A DNA stretch of 64,000 nucleotides from Heyndrickxia sporothermodurans (GCA_018333075.1 BORH01000002.1:310001-374000); one strand, 5' to 3'. Shown: positions 17,794 to 25,987, counted from the first letter of the stretch. Program-made: numbers and translations. Notes: generated by a model from the sequence alone, not told the origin.

Positions 17794-18257
17794 TTATTCG
17801 TTGTATAACCTAGACAATAGGTTATACGTTGACTTTACCTCCCAAGTTTCATATGGAATAAAATACTTTGATTTCATCGCATCAAGCGTCCGAGACTTTT
17901 GTTGTGGGAGGGTAATATATTGTTCTATATTAGATTCGTTTAATCCAATAAATCTAGCCTCTTTTATTTCTTCAGTTTGAATTTTTATTTCTCCACTAAA
18001 ATATTCAGCTTTAAAAACAACTGATAAAACATGCTTTGTTGCATTAAAATAGACACCCGTAATACCAACAGGACGGATTACAATCCCTGTCTCCTCTAAA
18101 AATTCTCTACAAACTGCCTGTCTAAAGGTTCACCAACTTCAACATTTCCACCTGGCATTTCCCAAGTATCAGAACACCAATGAGTCCTAAGTAATAAAAT
18201 CTCATCTTTTTCGTTCTTTACTAGAGCAGAAACTGCTTGTCTGTTTTGGTGGTTCAT
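17794..18257 (-). pseudogene. Frameshifted NUDIX hydrolase
   Basis: From the ATG at 18257 the frame reads N-H-Q-N-R-Q-A-V-S-A-L-V-K-N-E and continues to W-E-M-P-G-G-N-V-E-V-G-E-P-L. One base is then missing (about 18117-18123). The next frame continues Q-A-V-C-R-E-F-L-E-E-T-G-I and runs to the stop at 17794. Joined, the halves give a complete NUDIX box (G-x5-E-x7-R-E-x-x-E-E-x-G) and about 154 residues. The enzyme would hydrolyse a nucleoside diphosphate derivative. As it stands, it is probably non-functional. Confidence 0.85.
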
Positions 18258-18308
18258 AATCCATTTAGTAACACCTCATATATTAGATTCGCCAACATCC
18301 AATAATTT

Positions 18309-18343
18309 CCTTATTCAACTAAATTGCCACGTTGTTTAGTAAC
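18309..18343 (-). repeat. Core repeat, copy d
   Basis: The minus strand reads GTTACTAAACAACGTGGCAA, then TTTAGTTGAATAAGG. It is one of the better copies and follows a short T run (GCTTTTTAG). Confidence 0.75.
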
Positions 18344-18366
18344 TTTAACTAAAAAGCAAGTGTAGA

Positions 18367-18417
18367 TCCTTCTTCGATTAACACACCCTTTAGCTTAAGA
18401 ACATTATTTCACAATCA
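18367..18417 (-). repeat. Core repeat, copy e
   Basis: The minus strand reads GATTGTGAAATAATG, then TTCTTAAGCTAAAGGGTGTG, then TTAATCGAAGAAGG. It lies directly beside copy d. Confidence 0.7.
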
Positions 18418-18563
18418 TTTCGGTGATATTAACAAAAATATCAAAAAAAAAATTCACATCAACACGAATAAGACATTAAGTAAAGTGATTTTAATCATTT
18501 TTTTAAAATCAAGCATAATATTCCAAAAATGAAATAAAGCAATCTCGTATGAAGGATTTACGT

Positions 18564-18773
18564 TTAGCGTGACGCTTTTGGCGGTTGGCACACATCACAT
18601 TTACGTTGGTGATTATTTTTAAATTTCGTAAATGTTTTTTCAAAATTGCTACCACATGCACATTTAAATAGTAACTTTTGAGAAAATCCATGAAATTCCG
18701 TCGTTAGCAACTTACTTTCCGAATTGTTCTCAACAAACTCTTTAATTTTATCGATTGTCCATCGTTTATTCAT
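18564..18773 (-). CDS. Small zinc-ribbon protein
   Basis: The 69-residue product opens M-N-K-R-W-T-I-D-K-I-K-E-F-V. It carries two Cys pairs, C-A-C-G and C-D-V-C-Q, about 20 residues apart, a likely treble-clef or zinc-ribbon unit. Such modules also appear in phage homing endonucleases and HNH-associated proteins, but no nuclease residues are present here. The start at 18773 follows GGAGGTGTAAGAAA. A frame open further upstream (to 18830) has no better signal. Function unknown. Confidence 0.6.
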   Translation of the reverse strand: MNKRWTIDKIKEFVENNSESKLLTTEFHGFSQKLLFKCACGSNFEKTFTKFKNNHQRKCDVCQPPKASR

Positions 18774-18927
18774 TTTCTTACACCTCCATATTTTATAGCT
18801 AGACGGAGGCTTTTTTGGGCATCCGTTCAATTATGAGCTAAAGTGGTAATTATCCTAAATTTCTCATTATAACATGGGCCGAAACACAATTAAACAGATC
18901 ATTATTTTGTTTATTTTGCTATCCTTT

Positions 18928-19305
18928 TTAGTCCTGATTAAACCACAGTGGATCTTTGTCATCAACATCGCCATTATAATTGATTAGAATCTCATCTCCT
19001 GCTTTTATATCCTTGAAAGCATAGAAGTCAAATGTGTGATTTTTAAAATTAATCTCATAAATTGCATTAGGTTCATAAGAATGGTTAAACAACATTCCAT
19101 AACCAAGAAGGATCGCAGAATGATTTACCCCATACTCAAAAGCGTAATCACCGAGTATGGTTTGCTCAATGTATTGATGCTGGTCGTTTGGATAAGAAAT
19201 GACAGGTGCTTCATGTATAAGCTCTCCTTTTTTGATGTCACATGTAGCAAATACTCCTCTATTGAATACTCCATCACTTAGTGGAGATGTTTTTACCTCA
19301 ATCAT
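18928..19305 (-). CDS. Small SET-domain protein
   Basis: The 125-residue protein is essentially a bare SET domain. It shows G-V-F-A-T-C-D-I-K-K-G-E (about 17-28), the L-F-N-H-S-Y-E-P-N-A motif (about 72-81) and a C-terminal G-D-E-I-L-I-N-Y-N-G (about 102-111). SET proteins transfer methyl groups from SAM to lysines, and bacterial targets are mostly unknown. Stand-alone short SET proteins occur in many Bacillus genomes. It lies inside the repeat-rich region. Confidence 0.85.
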   Translation of the reverse strand: MIEVKTSPLSDGVFNRGVFATCDIKKGELIHEAPVISYPNDQHQYIEQTILGDYAFEYGVNHSAILLGYGMLFNHSYEPNAIYEINFKNHTFDFYAFKDIKAGDEILINYNGDVDDKDPLWFNQD

Positions 19306-19550
19306 GTTGTTCGCCTACTCACTTTTAAAATTTTCTTTCTAACTGTAACATTAATTTTAATAATAAGCTCTTATTATTTTGAAAAAAGACTCTCTCAGAT
19401 ATATTCACCCCGTACTATTCTAGGATAAGTACCCTATTTAATTAGTTTTAGTTCTTTTACTCGGTTATTAACCAAACTATTGCAATAAATAAAATCATAC
19501 CATGCTTATTATGGAGTAGAAACAATAGATTATTATCAACTACACAGAAT
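19306..19550. other. Intergenic stretch, no gene seen
   Basis: AT-rich sequence between the SET gene and core repeat f. No open frame with an RBS and no clear hairpin. Confidence 0.6.
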
Positions 19551-19590
19551 TTCCTTTTTCACTAACCTGTCCCCTGTTAGCTCAAGTAGG
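19551..19590 (-). repeat. Core repeat, copy f
   Basis: The minus strand reads CTACTTGAGCTAACAGGGG, then ACAGGTTAGTGAAAAAGG. Confidence 0.65.
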
Positions 19591-19677
19591 AAATAGATTT
19601 GTTTTAAATCCTTCTGTTTAACCTAAGTAACCATACGTTGAAAAATAAAAGTAATATTTCAACGAAAGTATAATAAT

Positions 19678-19705
19678 TTGCAAAATTTTTTATTTATGTT
19701 ATGAT
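19678..19705 (+). promoter_or_regulatory. Candidate sigma-A promoter of the cold-shock gene
   Basis: TTGCAA (19678-19683) and TATGAT (19700-19705) are separated by 16 bases. Transcription from here would leave a 5' leader of about 115 bases, as is usual for csp mRNAs. Confidence 0.55.
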
Positions 19706-19827
19706 TATATAGAATTATTTTTGTTCGGTGTATAGGATAGTATGAGTGTCGACTTTTCGTCTTGATGATCACTGTGGGCAAGGATAGTAACACATTGTGT
19801 GTTTACACACACTAGGAGGCAACAAAA

Positions 19828-20028
19828 ATGGAACAAGGTACAGTTAAATGGTTTAATTCAGAAAAAGGCTTTGGCTTTATCGAACGTGAAAATGGAAACG
19901 ATGTATTCGTACACTTTTCTGCTATCCAAAGTGAAGGTTACAAATCTTTAGAAGAAGGTCAAAAAGTAACATTTGACGTTGAGAAAGGTCCTCGTGGGGA
20001 CCAAGCAGCTAACGTTCAAAAAGCTTAA
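19828..20028 (+). CDS. Cold-shock protein, CspA/CspB family
   Basis: The 66-residue single cold-shock domain binds single-stranded RNA and DNA and acts as an RNA chaperone. RNP1 is G-F-G-F-I (about 14-18) and RNP2 is V-F-V-H-F (about 27-31). K-W-F-N at 7-10 is intact. AGGAGGCAACAAAA precedes the ATG. The long leader contains a TGTGTGTTTACACACA hairpin (about 19795-19811) just ahead of the RBS, which may modulate translation with temperature. A terminator follows. Confidence 0.97.
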   Translation: MEQGTVKWFNSEKGFGFIERENGNDVFVHFSAIQSEGYKSLEEGQKVTFDVEKGPRGDQAANVQKA

Positions 20029-20045
20029 TCTAAATATAATCATGC

Positions 20046-20079
20046 AAACAGGCCTTATTTAATAGGGTCTGTTTTTTTT
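20046..20079 (+). terminator. csp terminator
   Basis: ACAGGCCT pairs with AGGGTCTGT with small bulges, followed by eight T. Confidence 0.85.
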
Positions 20080-20104
20080 ATGTGTTTCTGGATTAGTCTA
20101 AAAT

Positions 20105-20137
20105 AAACTACCTACTTAACGAGCAAGTAGGTAGTTT
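20105..20137. repeat. Perfect 13-bp inverted repeat
   Basis: AAACTACCTACTT and AAGTAGGTAGTTT flank a 7-base loop. A modest T-rich stretch follows on the minus strand, so it may be a terminator for a lost minus-strand gene. The sequence from here to 20257 holds no gene. Confidence 0.55.
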
Positions 20138-20257
20138 ATACAAATACTGTAAAATGATTTAGAGCTTAACAGGTTAAATACAGTATAGCAGACAGATTAA
20201 TAATTGCTGATCTTTCATCCACTATTCAAAATGTCAATTTAAATATTTGTATATTTT

Positions 20258-20285
20258 CTCTTCAACTAAACTGCTTCTTCAATCA
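20258..20285 (-). repeat. Core repeat, copy g (short)
   Basis: The minus strand reads GATTGAAGAAGCAG, then TTTAGTTGAAGAG. Only the right half of the consensus is kept. Confidence 0.5.
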
Positions 20286-20424
20286 ATATATATTTAAATA
20301 ATCCCCAATTGAAGTGATACAAAGTTTGATGGGATATGGAAAAAGTGAAACACTCGGATATATGCTGAGTTGAGTAATCGGTTTAGGAAGGAATTTTATC
20401 AGAAATATTTCTACCAAACTAAAT

Positions 20425-20510
20425 AGGAGCAACGTCTAAGTTAATACCGTTGCTCCTTCAACTCTTGCCCGCCGTTAGCCATCCATGAAGCATAACTTCA
20501 CCACAAAAAA
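20425..20510 (-). repeat. Core repeat, copy h, with attached hairpin
   Basis: The minus strand reads GTGGTGAAGTTATGC, GGCTAACGGCGGGCAAGAG, then TTGAAGGAGCAACG. A perfect hairpin follows (GGAGCAACG with CGTTGCTCC, 20426-20456). Copy l at 28 kb shares both the core and the hairpin, with base changes. Confidence 0.75.
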
Positions 20511-20566
20511 TGAAAGTCTGACTTCGTTCTTTCATGGTAGTTGAAGAAAATACTAATAGTTTTTTT

Positions 20567-20878
20567 CTAAATTGTGTTTTTACCGATTAATATATCCAAA
20601 TCAACAGTTATTTGAGCCGAATTCTTATTTAAGAAAGATTTTACTCGTTCTTCTGTTGTTGACCAAGTTAATGGAGTCATTTGAATCAACCATTCAAGTG
20701 AAGATTTATTAAAGTTCATGGTATAACTTAATCTTGAACTTTCTACAAATTGAAAACTCTCAATAAATCTCTCCACAGTCCCTGAATTAGAGTAATTTTG
20801 TTTTTCTGGTTGATGAAAAAGATGTTCCCTTAACTCTTTTAACAATCTTAATTACAACCGAAGGTGATTTTTATAAAC
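20567..20878 (-). pseudogene. C-terminal fragment of an RlmA-like rRNA methyltransferase
   Basis: The 92-residue frame contains L-K-E-L-R-E-H-L-F, M-T-P-L-T-W and the ending I-T-V-D-L-D-I-L-I-G. These match the C-terminal third of RlmA/YxjB-type 23S rRNA (guanine-N1) methyltransferases as I know them. V-V-I-K-I-V, the strand that normally precedes it, is found just upstream in a different frame. The SAM-binding two thirds are missing, so the gene is a truncated, frameshifted relic. The RlmA II group confers tylosin resistance in some bacteria, so it may be a lost resistance gene. Confidence 0.65.
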
Positions 20879-20970
20879 CATTAAACCATGCAATTGCGGA
20901 GCCGCAACTACAACTCCTTGTTTCGCTCAAGCACCCGTTTATTCAACAAAATAGGAATAATTGCAACCCG

Positions 20971-21321
20971 TTATTTCTCCCATAGCTCAACCAGTCTACC
21001 TTCAGGATCTTTAATCCAAATAAACTTACCAAATTCACTAATCTCTTTTTCCTTTACAAGAGGTACACCAATTTGTTCAAGATGCTTAATAGTCTCGTTT
21101 AGATTATAAACTTGGAAATTTAGCATCACTTGCTGATCTGTTGGGAAATAAAGGTCATCTTCAGTAAAGAAAGAAAAGATAGTTTCATTTCCTGAATGGG
21201 GTTTAATAATAGTCCCATTCCAATTTTCAATTTCAATCTTCAACACTTCACTGTACCATTTTTTTATAGCATCTAGATTTTTAGTTCTCCAAAATATTCC
21301 CCCGAAACCTTTTATCATCAT
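20971..21321 (-). CDS. VOC (glyoxalase/bleomycin-resistance fold) protein
   Basis: The 116-residue product is one VOC unit. It has G-F-G-G-I-F-W-R-T-K-N (about 5-15) at the first strand, W-Y-S-E-V-L (about 22-27), and the closing F-I-W-I-K-D-P-E-G-R-L-V-E-L-W (about 99-113) that carries the C-terminal metal or ligand Glu. Such small proteins bind or modify small molecules. No specific substrate is suggested. It sits between core repeats h and i. Confidence 0.85.
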   Translation of the reverse strand: MMIKGFGGIFWRTKNLDAIKKWYSEVLKIEIENWNGTIIKPHSGNETIFSFFTEDDLYFPTDQQVMLNFQVYNLNETIKHLEQIGVPLVKEKEISEFGKFIWIKDPEGRLVELWEK

Positions 21322-21388
21322 AAACTCGCACCCTTCTCTAATTTCTATAAATTTTCGATTAAATTATAAGTTCAAGAAATAAAACAAA

Positions 21389-21422
21389 TTCCTTTTTCAA
21401 CCAACCTATCCATTTAGTCAAA
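21389..21422 (-). repeat. Core repeat, copy i (divergent)
   Basis: The minus strand reads CTTTGACTAAATGGATAGG, then TTGGTTGAAAAAGGAA. Confidence 0.5.
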
Positions 21423-21482
21423 GAAGAAAAAAGTTTTCATTCAGCAATTCGATATTTTTAATACATTTTAATGATGGTGTTA

Positions 21483-21758
21483 CTATTTTTCAAAGTTAAA
21501 ACCAATGGTATCGTCTTTTCCACCATACCATTTATCAGCTTTTTCGTCTGTCGTTAAATTGAATAAATTTTTTTCAAATTTCCATTCCATTTTAATTTCC
21601 GAGTCAGGTAAACTTAACATTGTTTCTTGTAAAGTTACGTTATTTTGATAAAGTGCAGTCCTTGTTATTGATTCAATTCTCCTATTTTCATATGTATCCT
21701 CATTTCTATTATAAGGCTTCTTCAAAAGGTGGGAAAATTCCTCTTCTAGGTAAATCAT
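21483..21758 (-). CDS. Hypothetical protein, probably 5'-truncated
   Basis: The open frame gives 91 residues starting M-I-Y-L-E-E-E-F and ending I-G-F-N-F-E-K, with no recognised domain. The ATG lies only a few bases past core repeat j and has no ribosome binding site. The sequence reads like an interior protein segment. A gene cut at the repeat junction is the simplest reading. Confidence 0.4.
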   Translation of the reverse strand: MIYLEEEFSHLLKKPYNRNEDTYENRRIESITRTALYQNNVTLQETMLSLPDSEIKMEWKFEKNLFNLTTDEKADKWYGGKDDTIGFNFEK

Positions 21759-21786
21759 TCTTCAACTAAACTGCCCGTTACTTATA
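21759..21786 (-). repeat. Core repeat, copy j
   Basis: The minus strand reads TATAAGTAACGGGCAG, then TTTAGTTGAAGAATG. It is very close to the consensus and abuts the truncated frame. Confidence 0.75.
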
Positions 21787-22061
21787 AAAGAAAAAAATGA
21801 ATTACTCTCTTATTAAGTAGAGCACAATAAGATGAACGTTGTTTTCCTTTCTTGCTTCTTCCAATGAAAATAGGCGTGGATAAAGAATTGGGAGTGATGT
21901 ACTATCAGCAAACTACGTTTAATATTTAATAGTTTAGTCTTTATAGTACCTTTAATTGTTGCTATTTAAAAAATCAAAAGAAATTTGGAGAATATATGGG
22001 AGTTTATAGAGCAAATTTTATTTGAAGATATTAATTCGGAAACAAGAGAAGTAGCTCTTTA
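21787..22061. other. Intergenic stretch with minor hairpin only
   Basis: CTTATT/AATAAG arms near 21813-21833 precede a T run on the minus strand, resembling the terminator-then-core arrangement of other copies. No gene seen. Confidence 0.45.
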
Positions 22062-22212
22062 CTATTTTAAATGTTGATTCCTCTTCTTTGAAGAACGTAC
22101 AAAAACTATTAATAATACAATTAAAATAATAGGAATTAAAAATGTAAACAATTGAAAAACAATATCCCCCCGATATTTAAATGCATTTTCTTTATCCTCA
22201 CATTCAGTCTTT
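22062..22212 (-). pseudogene. C-terminal remnant of a small membrane protein
   Basis: Without a start codon, the frame reads E-C-E-D-K-E-N-A-F-K-Y-R-G-D-I-V-F and then a strongly hydrophobic helix (L-F-T-F-L-I-P-I-I-L-I-V-L-L-I-V-F-V). It ends basic, R-S-S-K-K-R-N-Q-H-L-K. An in-frame TAG blocks extension upstream. It looks like the tail of a one-helix membrane protein of unknown identity. Confidence 0.4.
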
Positions 22213-22424
22213 TTCTATATAATACTATTTTTGTATGAAGTTTTTAACTTTATTAAACTCCCTCAGTTTGATAAGAATATCTCTCGAATGCTCACTTATT
22301 CGCGGGATATCATAAATTAATTGGATATACAGTTAAATGGAATGAGTTCAGATCATATTGGCTTCGTGAAGGTATAGTTAAATAAAGGAGTCAGATACCA
22401 CTCCATATTTTACCATTTAATGTA

Positions 22425-22560
22425 CACCTCCACGCCGCCCCTGGAGGTTTCCCCTCCCATGTCTCAACGGGTCCATTGCCCTCTCATTCCTTCGCCATGC
22501 CTATCCAAGGGGTGGAGGCGAGTTATGCTAACCTGATGGGTCATCATGCCCTTTTGTTCA
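22425..22560. other. GC-rich patch, possibly a structured-RNA remnant
   Basis: About 130 bases are far richer in G and C than the surroundings, with blocks such as GGGAGGGGAAACCTCC and GGCGGCGTGGAGG on the minus strand. The pattern reminds me of group II intron ribozyme sequence, but I cannot confirm this and no reverse transcriptase is present. No coding frame is convincing. Confidence 0.35.
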
Positions 22561-22653
22561 ATAAACCTGGTATTCCATACATATTTGAAATCAAACGAAT
22601 AAGACAACATTCAAAATTAAATAATTTAAAAGATACTTTTTATATAACTAACA

Positions 22654-22777
22654 TTTCTTTCTAACCTGACCAATAGCTTAATAACTTCAACAAAAAAGCG
22701 TTAATCCTTCTTGTACTGCACCCCTAATATTAGATTAGTGCCTAACATTTGGGGTGCAGTACATCTTCGATTAACGC
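22654..22777 (-). repeat. Core repeat, copy k, with long terminator hairpin
   Basis: The minus strand has GCGTTAATC, a 5-base symmetric bulge, then TGTACTGCACCCC. A 23-base loop and the matching arms end GATTAACGC. Then come six T and the core, read as GTTGAAGTTATTAAGC, TATTGGTCAGGTTAG. The hairpin (22698-22777) probably ends the ABC-F transcript. Confidence 0.8.
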
Positions 22778-22832
22778 CAATATAGTTTAATAACCGGATT
22801 TACTGATTATATCTTCAATTCATCATATTAAA

Positions 22833-24311
22833 CTACATAGATATAGTTTTTGTTGCAACTGTTTGTTGAAATGCCTGATCATGCTCAACAATAACCATTG
22901 TGGGATTAAATTTTTGAATAAGATCTTCAATCTGTATACGCGAATAAATATCAATAAAATTTAACGGTTCATCCCAAATATATAAATGAGCTTTTTCACA
23001 TAAACTTTTGGCTATAAGCAGCTTTTTCTTTTGTCCACCAGAATAATGAGATATATCTTTCTCAAATTGAATTCGGTCAAAATCCATCTTACGTAGGATG
23101 GATTTAAATAACGTTTCATCAATCTTATGCTCTTCAATAAAGTCCGATAACAGTCCCTTTAAATGAGAAGTATCTTGTTGGACATAGGAAATGGTGAGGC
23201 CCGAACCTAATTTCATTGAGCCTGTATGTTGTACCGGATTTCCTAGAATTAGTTTTAGGATACTACTTTTTCCGCTTCCATTCTTTCCATCAAGTACAAT
23301 TCGGTCACCTTGTTCAACTTTAAAGCTAATTGGCTTATTCACAACTTGGTCATCATACTTAATAGACACATCAGCTAATACAATCAATTCATTTGACTGA
23401 AATTCCATTGGTTCTAATTTTAATGACTCACTTTTTTCGACATTTTTTAGAAGTTTTGACTTTTCCTCAATAGCTTTTTGTTGCCTTGATTCAAGGTTCT
23501 TTGCTCTCTTCATCATCTTTGCCGCTTTATGTCCTACAAACCCCTTATCCAACTTAGAACCCGAATTCGTTGTCCCATTTTTGGAAGCTTCCACTTGATT
23601 AGACCAACCTGCTGAACGCTTTGAAGCCTGTTTTAATCTCCCAATGTCTTTTTGTAGACGCTGATTTGTTGCTTCTTCATGCTCCTGCTGCCTATCAAAA
23701 TTTAACTTCCAAGAAGAATAGTTACCACTTTGAACTTCAATATTTGCTCTATTTATAGATAAGATATGGTCAACGCATCCATCCAAAAAGATTCTGTCAT
23801 GTGAAATTAAAATAAACCCTTTTTTCTTCCTTAGATAATCAGAGACCATCTTTCGTGCATCAGTGTCTAGATGATTGGTTGGTTCATCTATTAATAGAAA
23901 TTGACCTTCATTCAAAAAAAGTGCAGCAAGCAACACCTTTGTTTGTTCTCCATTTGATAATGTTTTAAATGGTCGGTACATGACCTCGACATCAACATTT
24001 AGATAGGATATTTCACGAAGAAATTCCCAATCCTCTGCTTGAGGGCAAATTTCTTCGATGATTTCATGAGTATACTTGTTTTTATCCGAAACTGGATAAG
24101 GGAAATAATTAAATTCTACCGAAGAAGAGATTTTCCCACTATACTCATAATTTCCTAATAATAAATTAAAAAATGTTGTTTTGCCTCGTCCATTTCTACC
24201 GATAAATCCAAGTTTCCAATCCGTATCTATTTGAAAGTTCACACCTTCAAAAATATTATCAAAGCTACCTGGATAAGAAAAAGTTAAGTCTTGAACTTGT
24301 ATCATTGACAT
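22833..24311 (-). CDS. ABC-F ribosomal-protection protein, Lsa-like
   Basis: The 492-residue product has two ABC domains and no membrane segments. Domain 1 has Walker A G-R-N-G-R-G-K-T-T and signature L-S-N-G-E-Q, with L-I-D-E-P-T-N-H-L-D. A basic interdomain linker (about 200-310) follows. Domain 2 has G-K-N-G-S-G-K-S-S and Y-S-G-G-Q-K-K-K. Length and the opening M-S-M-I-Q-V-Q-D-L-T-F-S-Y-P resemble Lsa-type proteins, which displace lincosamides, pleuromutilins and streptogramin A from the ribosome. The start at 24311 follows AAAGGAGGAATTATC. A leader peptide and alternative hairpins lie upstream. The resistance spectrum is inferred. Confidence 0.88.
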   Translation of the reverse strand: MSMIQVQDLTFSYPGSFDNIFEGVNFQIDTDWKLGFIGRNGRGKTTFFNLLLGNYEYSGKISSSVEFNYFPYPVSDKNKYTHEIIEEICPQAEDWEFLREISYLNVDVEVMYRPFKTLSNGEQTKVLLAALFLNEGQFLLIDEPTNHLDTDARKMVSDYLRKKKGFILISHDRIFLDGCVDHILSINRANIEVQSGNYSSWKLNFDRQQEHEEATNQRLQKDIGRLKQASKRSAGWSNQVEASKNGTTNSGSKLDKGFVGHKAAKMMKRAKNLESRQQKAIEEKSKLLKNVEKSESLKLEPMEFQSNELIVLADVSIKYDDQVVNKPISFKVEQGDRIVLDGKNGSGKSSILKLILGNPVQHTGSMKLGSGLTISYVQQDTSHLKGLLSDFIEEHKIDETLFKSILRKMDFDRIQFEKDISHYSGGQKKKLLIAKSLCEKAHLYIWDEPLNFIDIYSRIQIEDLIQKFNPTMVIVEHDQAFQQTVATKTISM

Positions 24312-24321
24312 GATAATTCCT

Positions 24322-24424
24322 CCTTTGTATATCAATACTTTTTACTTTTTATACAAAGTCGGTACATCCATCTACTCTTAATTTCTCCGTATAAATTTGA
24401 TGGATCTTAACGACTTATACGGAG
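24322..24424 (-). promoter_or_regulatory. Attenuator-type leader of the ABC-F gene
   Basis: Three helices are possible. H1 pairs CTCCGTATAA with TTATACGGAG (24415-24424 with 24385-24394). H2 pairs ATCCATC in the H1 loop with GATGGAT downstream. H3 pairs CTTTGTATA (24350-24358) with TATACAAAG (24322-24330), whose end overlaps the AAAGGAGG ribosome binding site. AAGTCG at the end of the leader peptide can also pair with CGACTT at the foot of H3. Stalling of a ribosome on the leader peptide would disrupt H1 and could free the RBS. Confidence 0.7.
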
Positions 24425-24460
24425 CATTACATGCGTAACAATAGTGTCTGAATTGCTCAT
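24407..24460 (-). CDS. 17-residue leader peptide
   Basis: AAAGGAGGG at normal spacing precedes ATG at 24460. The peptide reads MSNSDTIVTHVMLRISR and stops at 24407. Its last codons lie inside the 5' arm of hairpin H1, the arrangement known from antibiotic-sensing leaders of erm, vga and msr genes. Confidence 0.7.
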   Translation of the reverse strand: MSNSDTIVTHVMLRISR

Positions 24461-24792
24461 TTATTTCCCTCCTTTATTTATTAGATTAAAGTTAATTATT
24501 GAAAAAACATCAATCTTATCTATGAGAGAATAAAAAATCCTCCCAATTTGTAATAGGAAGGATTAGTCTTTCACTTATATTAAATAAGTTCTTTTTTGCC
24601 ATTGGAATCATGACAAATAAAGTATAAACTGATTTATAAAAATGGACAGACTAACCCTATATTTTGTAGTTTGAAGTTATTCATTTCAAATAAAAATATA
24701 GTTTAGTTAATCATTGTCCATTCATCAGTCCTCTCATAATTGTAATATTATCTTAACAAATTTTTTTATGAAATACAATATCTGCATCATCT

Positions 24793-25281
24793 TCACTCAA
24801 ATGACTGTTTGATGCTCTTTTGATAATTTCCATACAATTGACCACACGCAGCATCTATAACAATTCCAATTGACTTCTTATGGTCAAAATAATACCTGAT
24901 ATTTTAATTTTGTGTAAAAATTAACAACATTACCTTCATCAACTTCTTCGAATCTTAAAGAAGAACTGACGGTTGGGTTATATCTGAATTAAATTTACAT
25001 GATAACCAACGATGGCTTAAAGCAAACAGCGTAGGATCAGCGAGTACATCTAAGGCATCAAAAACTTGTACATTGGCTAAAGCTTCTCCCATCCCCATAA
25101 AAAAAATACTATCAATTGAATGACCTTGTAAGCAAAAATAGAGGATTTGGTCAGTAATTTCATCTGAAGTCAAATTTCTTTTTAATCCAATGTCACCTGT
25201 TGCACAAAATTTACATCCAAAATTACATCCGCACTGAGAAGAAATACAAAATGATTCCCTCCCAACTTTATAGTAGAACAA
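24793..25281 (-). pseudogene. Decayed Cfr-like 23S rRNA methyltransferase
   Basis: A 108-residue frame carries the Cfr/RlmN radical SAM core: [19 protein letters not shown] (cluster C-x3-C-x2-C) and [10 protein letters not shown]. Further on, in shifted frames, come E-V-D-E-G-N-V-V-N-F-Y and the C-terminal end I-D-A-A-C-G-Q-L-Y-G-N-Y-Q. Some 130 central residues and about 90 N-terminal residues are missing. The wording of the motifs is closer to Cfr (C8 of A2503) than to housekeeping RlmN. The gene is dead, but it lies beside the ABC-F gene. Confidence 0.82.
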
Positions 25282-25286
25282 GAAAT

Positions 25287-25310
25287 AGAGCTGTGGTCAC
25301 AGCTCTTTTG
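25287..25310. terminator. Perfect palindromic hairpin
   Basis: AGAGCTGTG and CACAGCTCT flank 2 bases, with short T runs on both sides. It probably ends the DUF3267 transcript and lies at the junction with the cfr-like relic. Confidence 0.65.
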
Positions 25311-25363
25311 TATATATATTAAATTATAGCATCGTGGTTAAATGGATGATTTTCGTTCTCTTT

Positions 25364-25987
25364 CTACTTTTTATTCATTTGTACGCTTTTCCAATAAGTG
25401 TTTGGTCCATTACTTTTCAAAGTTGCGTTTTTCGGTACCTGTTTAATTATAAGAAGAAGATTTAGTAAATCAACTGATGATGCCATTGAGTTTAGTATTA
25501 TCAAGAATTTAAATGTTGTTGTTAATAGTCCAAATACACTTAATATTAGTGGCATAATTATTGAAATAATCAAGAAAGGAGCGATTGTAATACAGATATA
25601 CCTTGATTTTGAAATTTCTTCTTCCGTTATCACAAATCCCCCAAACATGGTAAATCCGACATATGTTTTTTCTGATGAAATAAATTTTGGAATGAAAATT
25701 AAATGAAATAATTCGTGAAGTATTAAAAGGAAGACTAGCCAAAAAATACCACTTAAATTAATTGTTATTGAGATTCCATCAAGTGAAAGCCCAAAGTCTC
25801 TTAAAGAGATATAGGAAACTATATTTATTATCCCTAGAGAGATGATTGCAGCGACAATCATAAAAGGGATAGATAACAAAATAGCACTTGTTAAATTTTT
25901 AGGTTCTTTCAATGGAATCCATCTATCTTTAATTAATTCTAAATGTAACCTTGGATTGCTTTTTGGCAATTTATTTAGTATTTTCAT
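25364..25987 (-). CDS. DUF3267 membrane zinc-peptidase-like protein
   Basis: The 207-residue integral membrane protein has four to five hydrophobic segments. The zincin-type motif H-E-L-F-H lies in the second-to-third segment (L-I-L-H-E-L-F-H-L-I-F, about 95-105), the hallmark of the DUF3267 (putative zincin peptidase) family. The start at 25987 (M-K-I-L-N-K-L-P) has GGAGTAGGAAA before it. An in-frame start ten codons earlier lacks an RBS. Substrate unknown. Confidence 0.82.
   Translation of the reverse strand: MKILNKLPKSNPRLHLELIKDRWIPLKEPKNLTSAILLSIPFMIVAAIISLGIINIVSYISLRDFGLSLDGISITINLSGIFWLVFLLILHELFHLIFIPKFISSEKTYVGFTMFGGFVITEEEISKSRYICITIAPFLIISIIMPLILSVFGLLTTTFKFLIILNSMASSVDLLNLLLIIKQVPKNATLKSNGPNTYWKSVQMNKK

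Noticed and set aside
17768-17980. 70-codon plus-strand frame
   Set aside because: Exact shadow of the NUDIX pseudogene C-terminus.
22425-22560. Naming this a group II intron
   Set aside because: Resemblance rests on memory of short purine-rich blocks. No reverse transcriptase or domain V could be identified.
22476-22664. 62-codon plus-strand frame
   Set aside because: Lies half in the GC-rich island and half in core repeat k, with no RBS and no domain.
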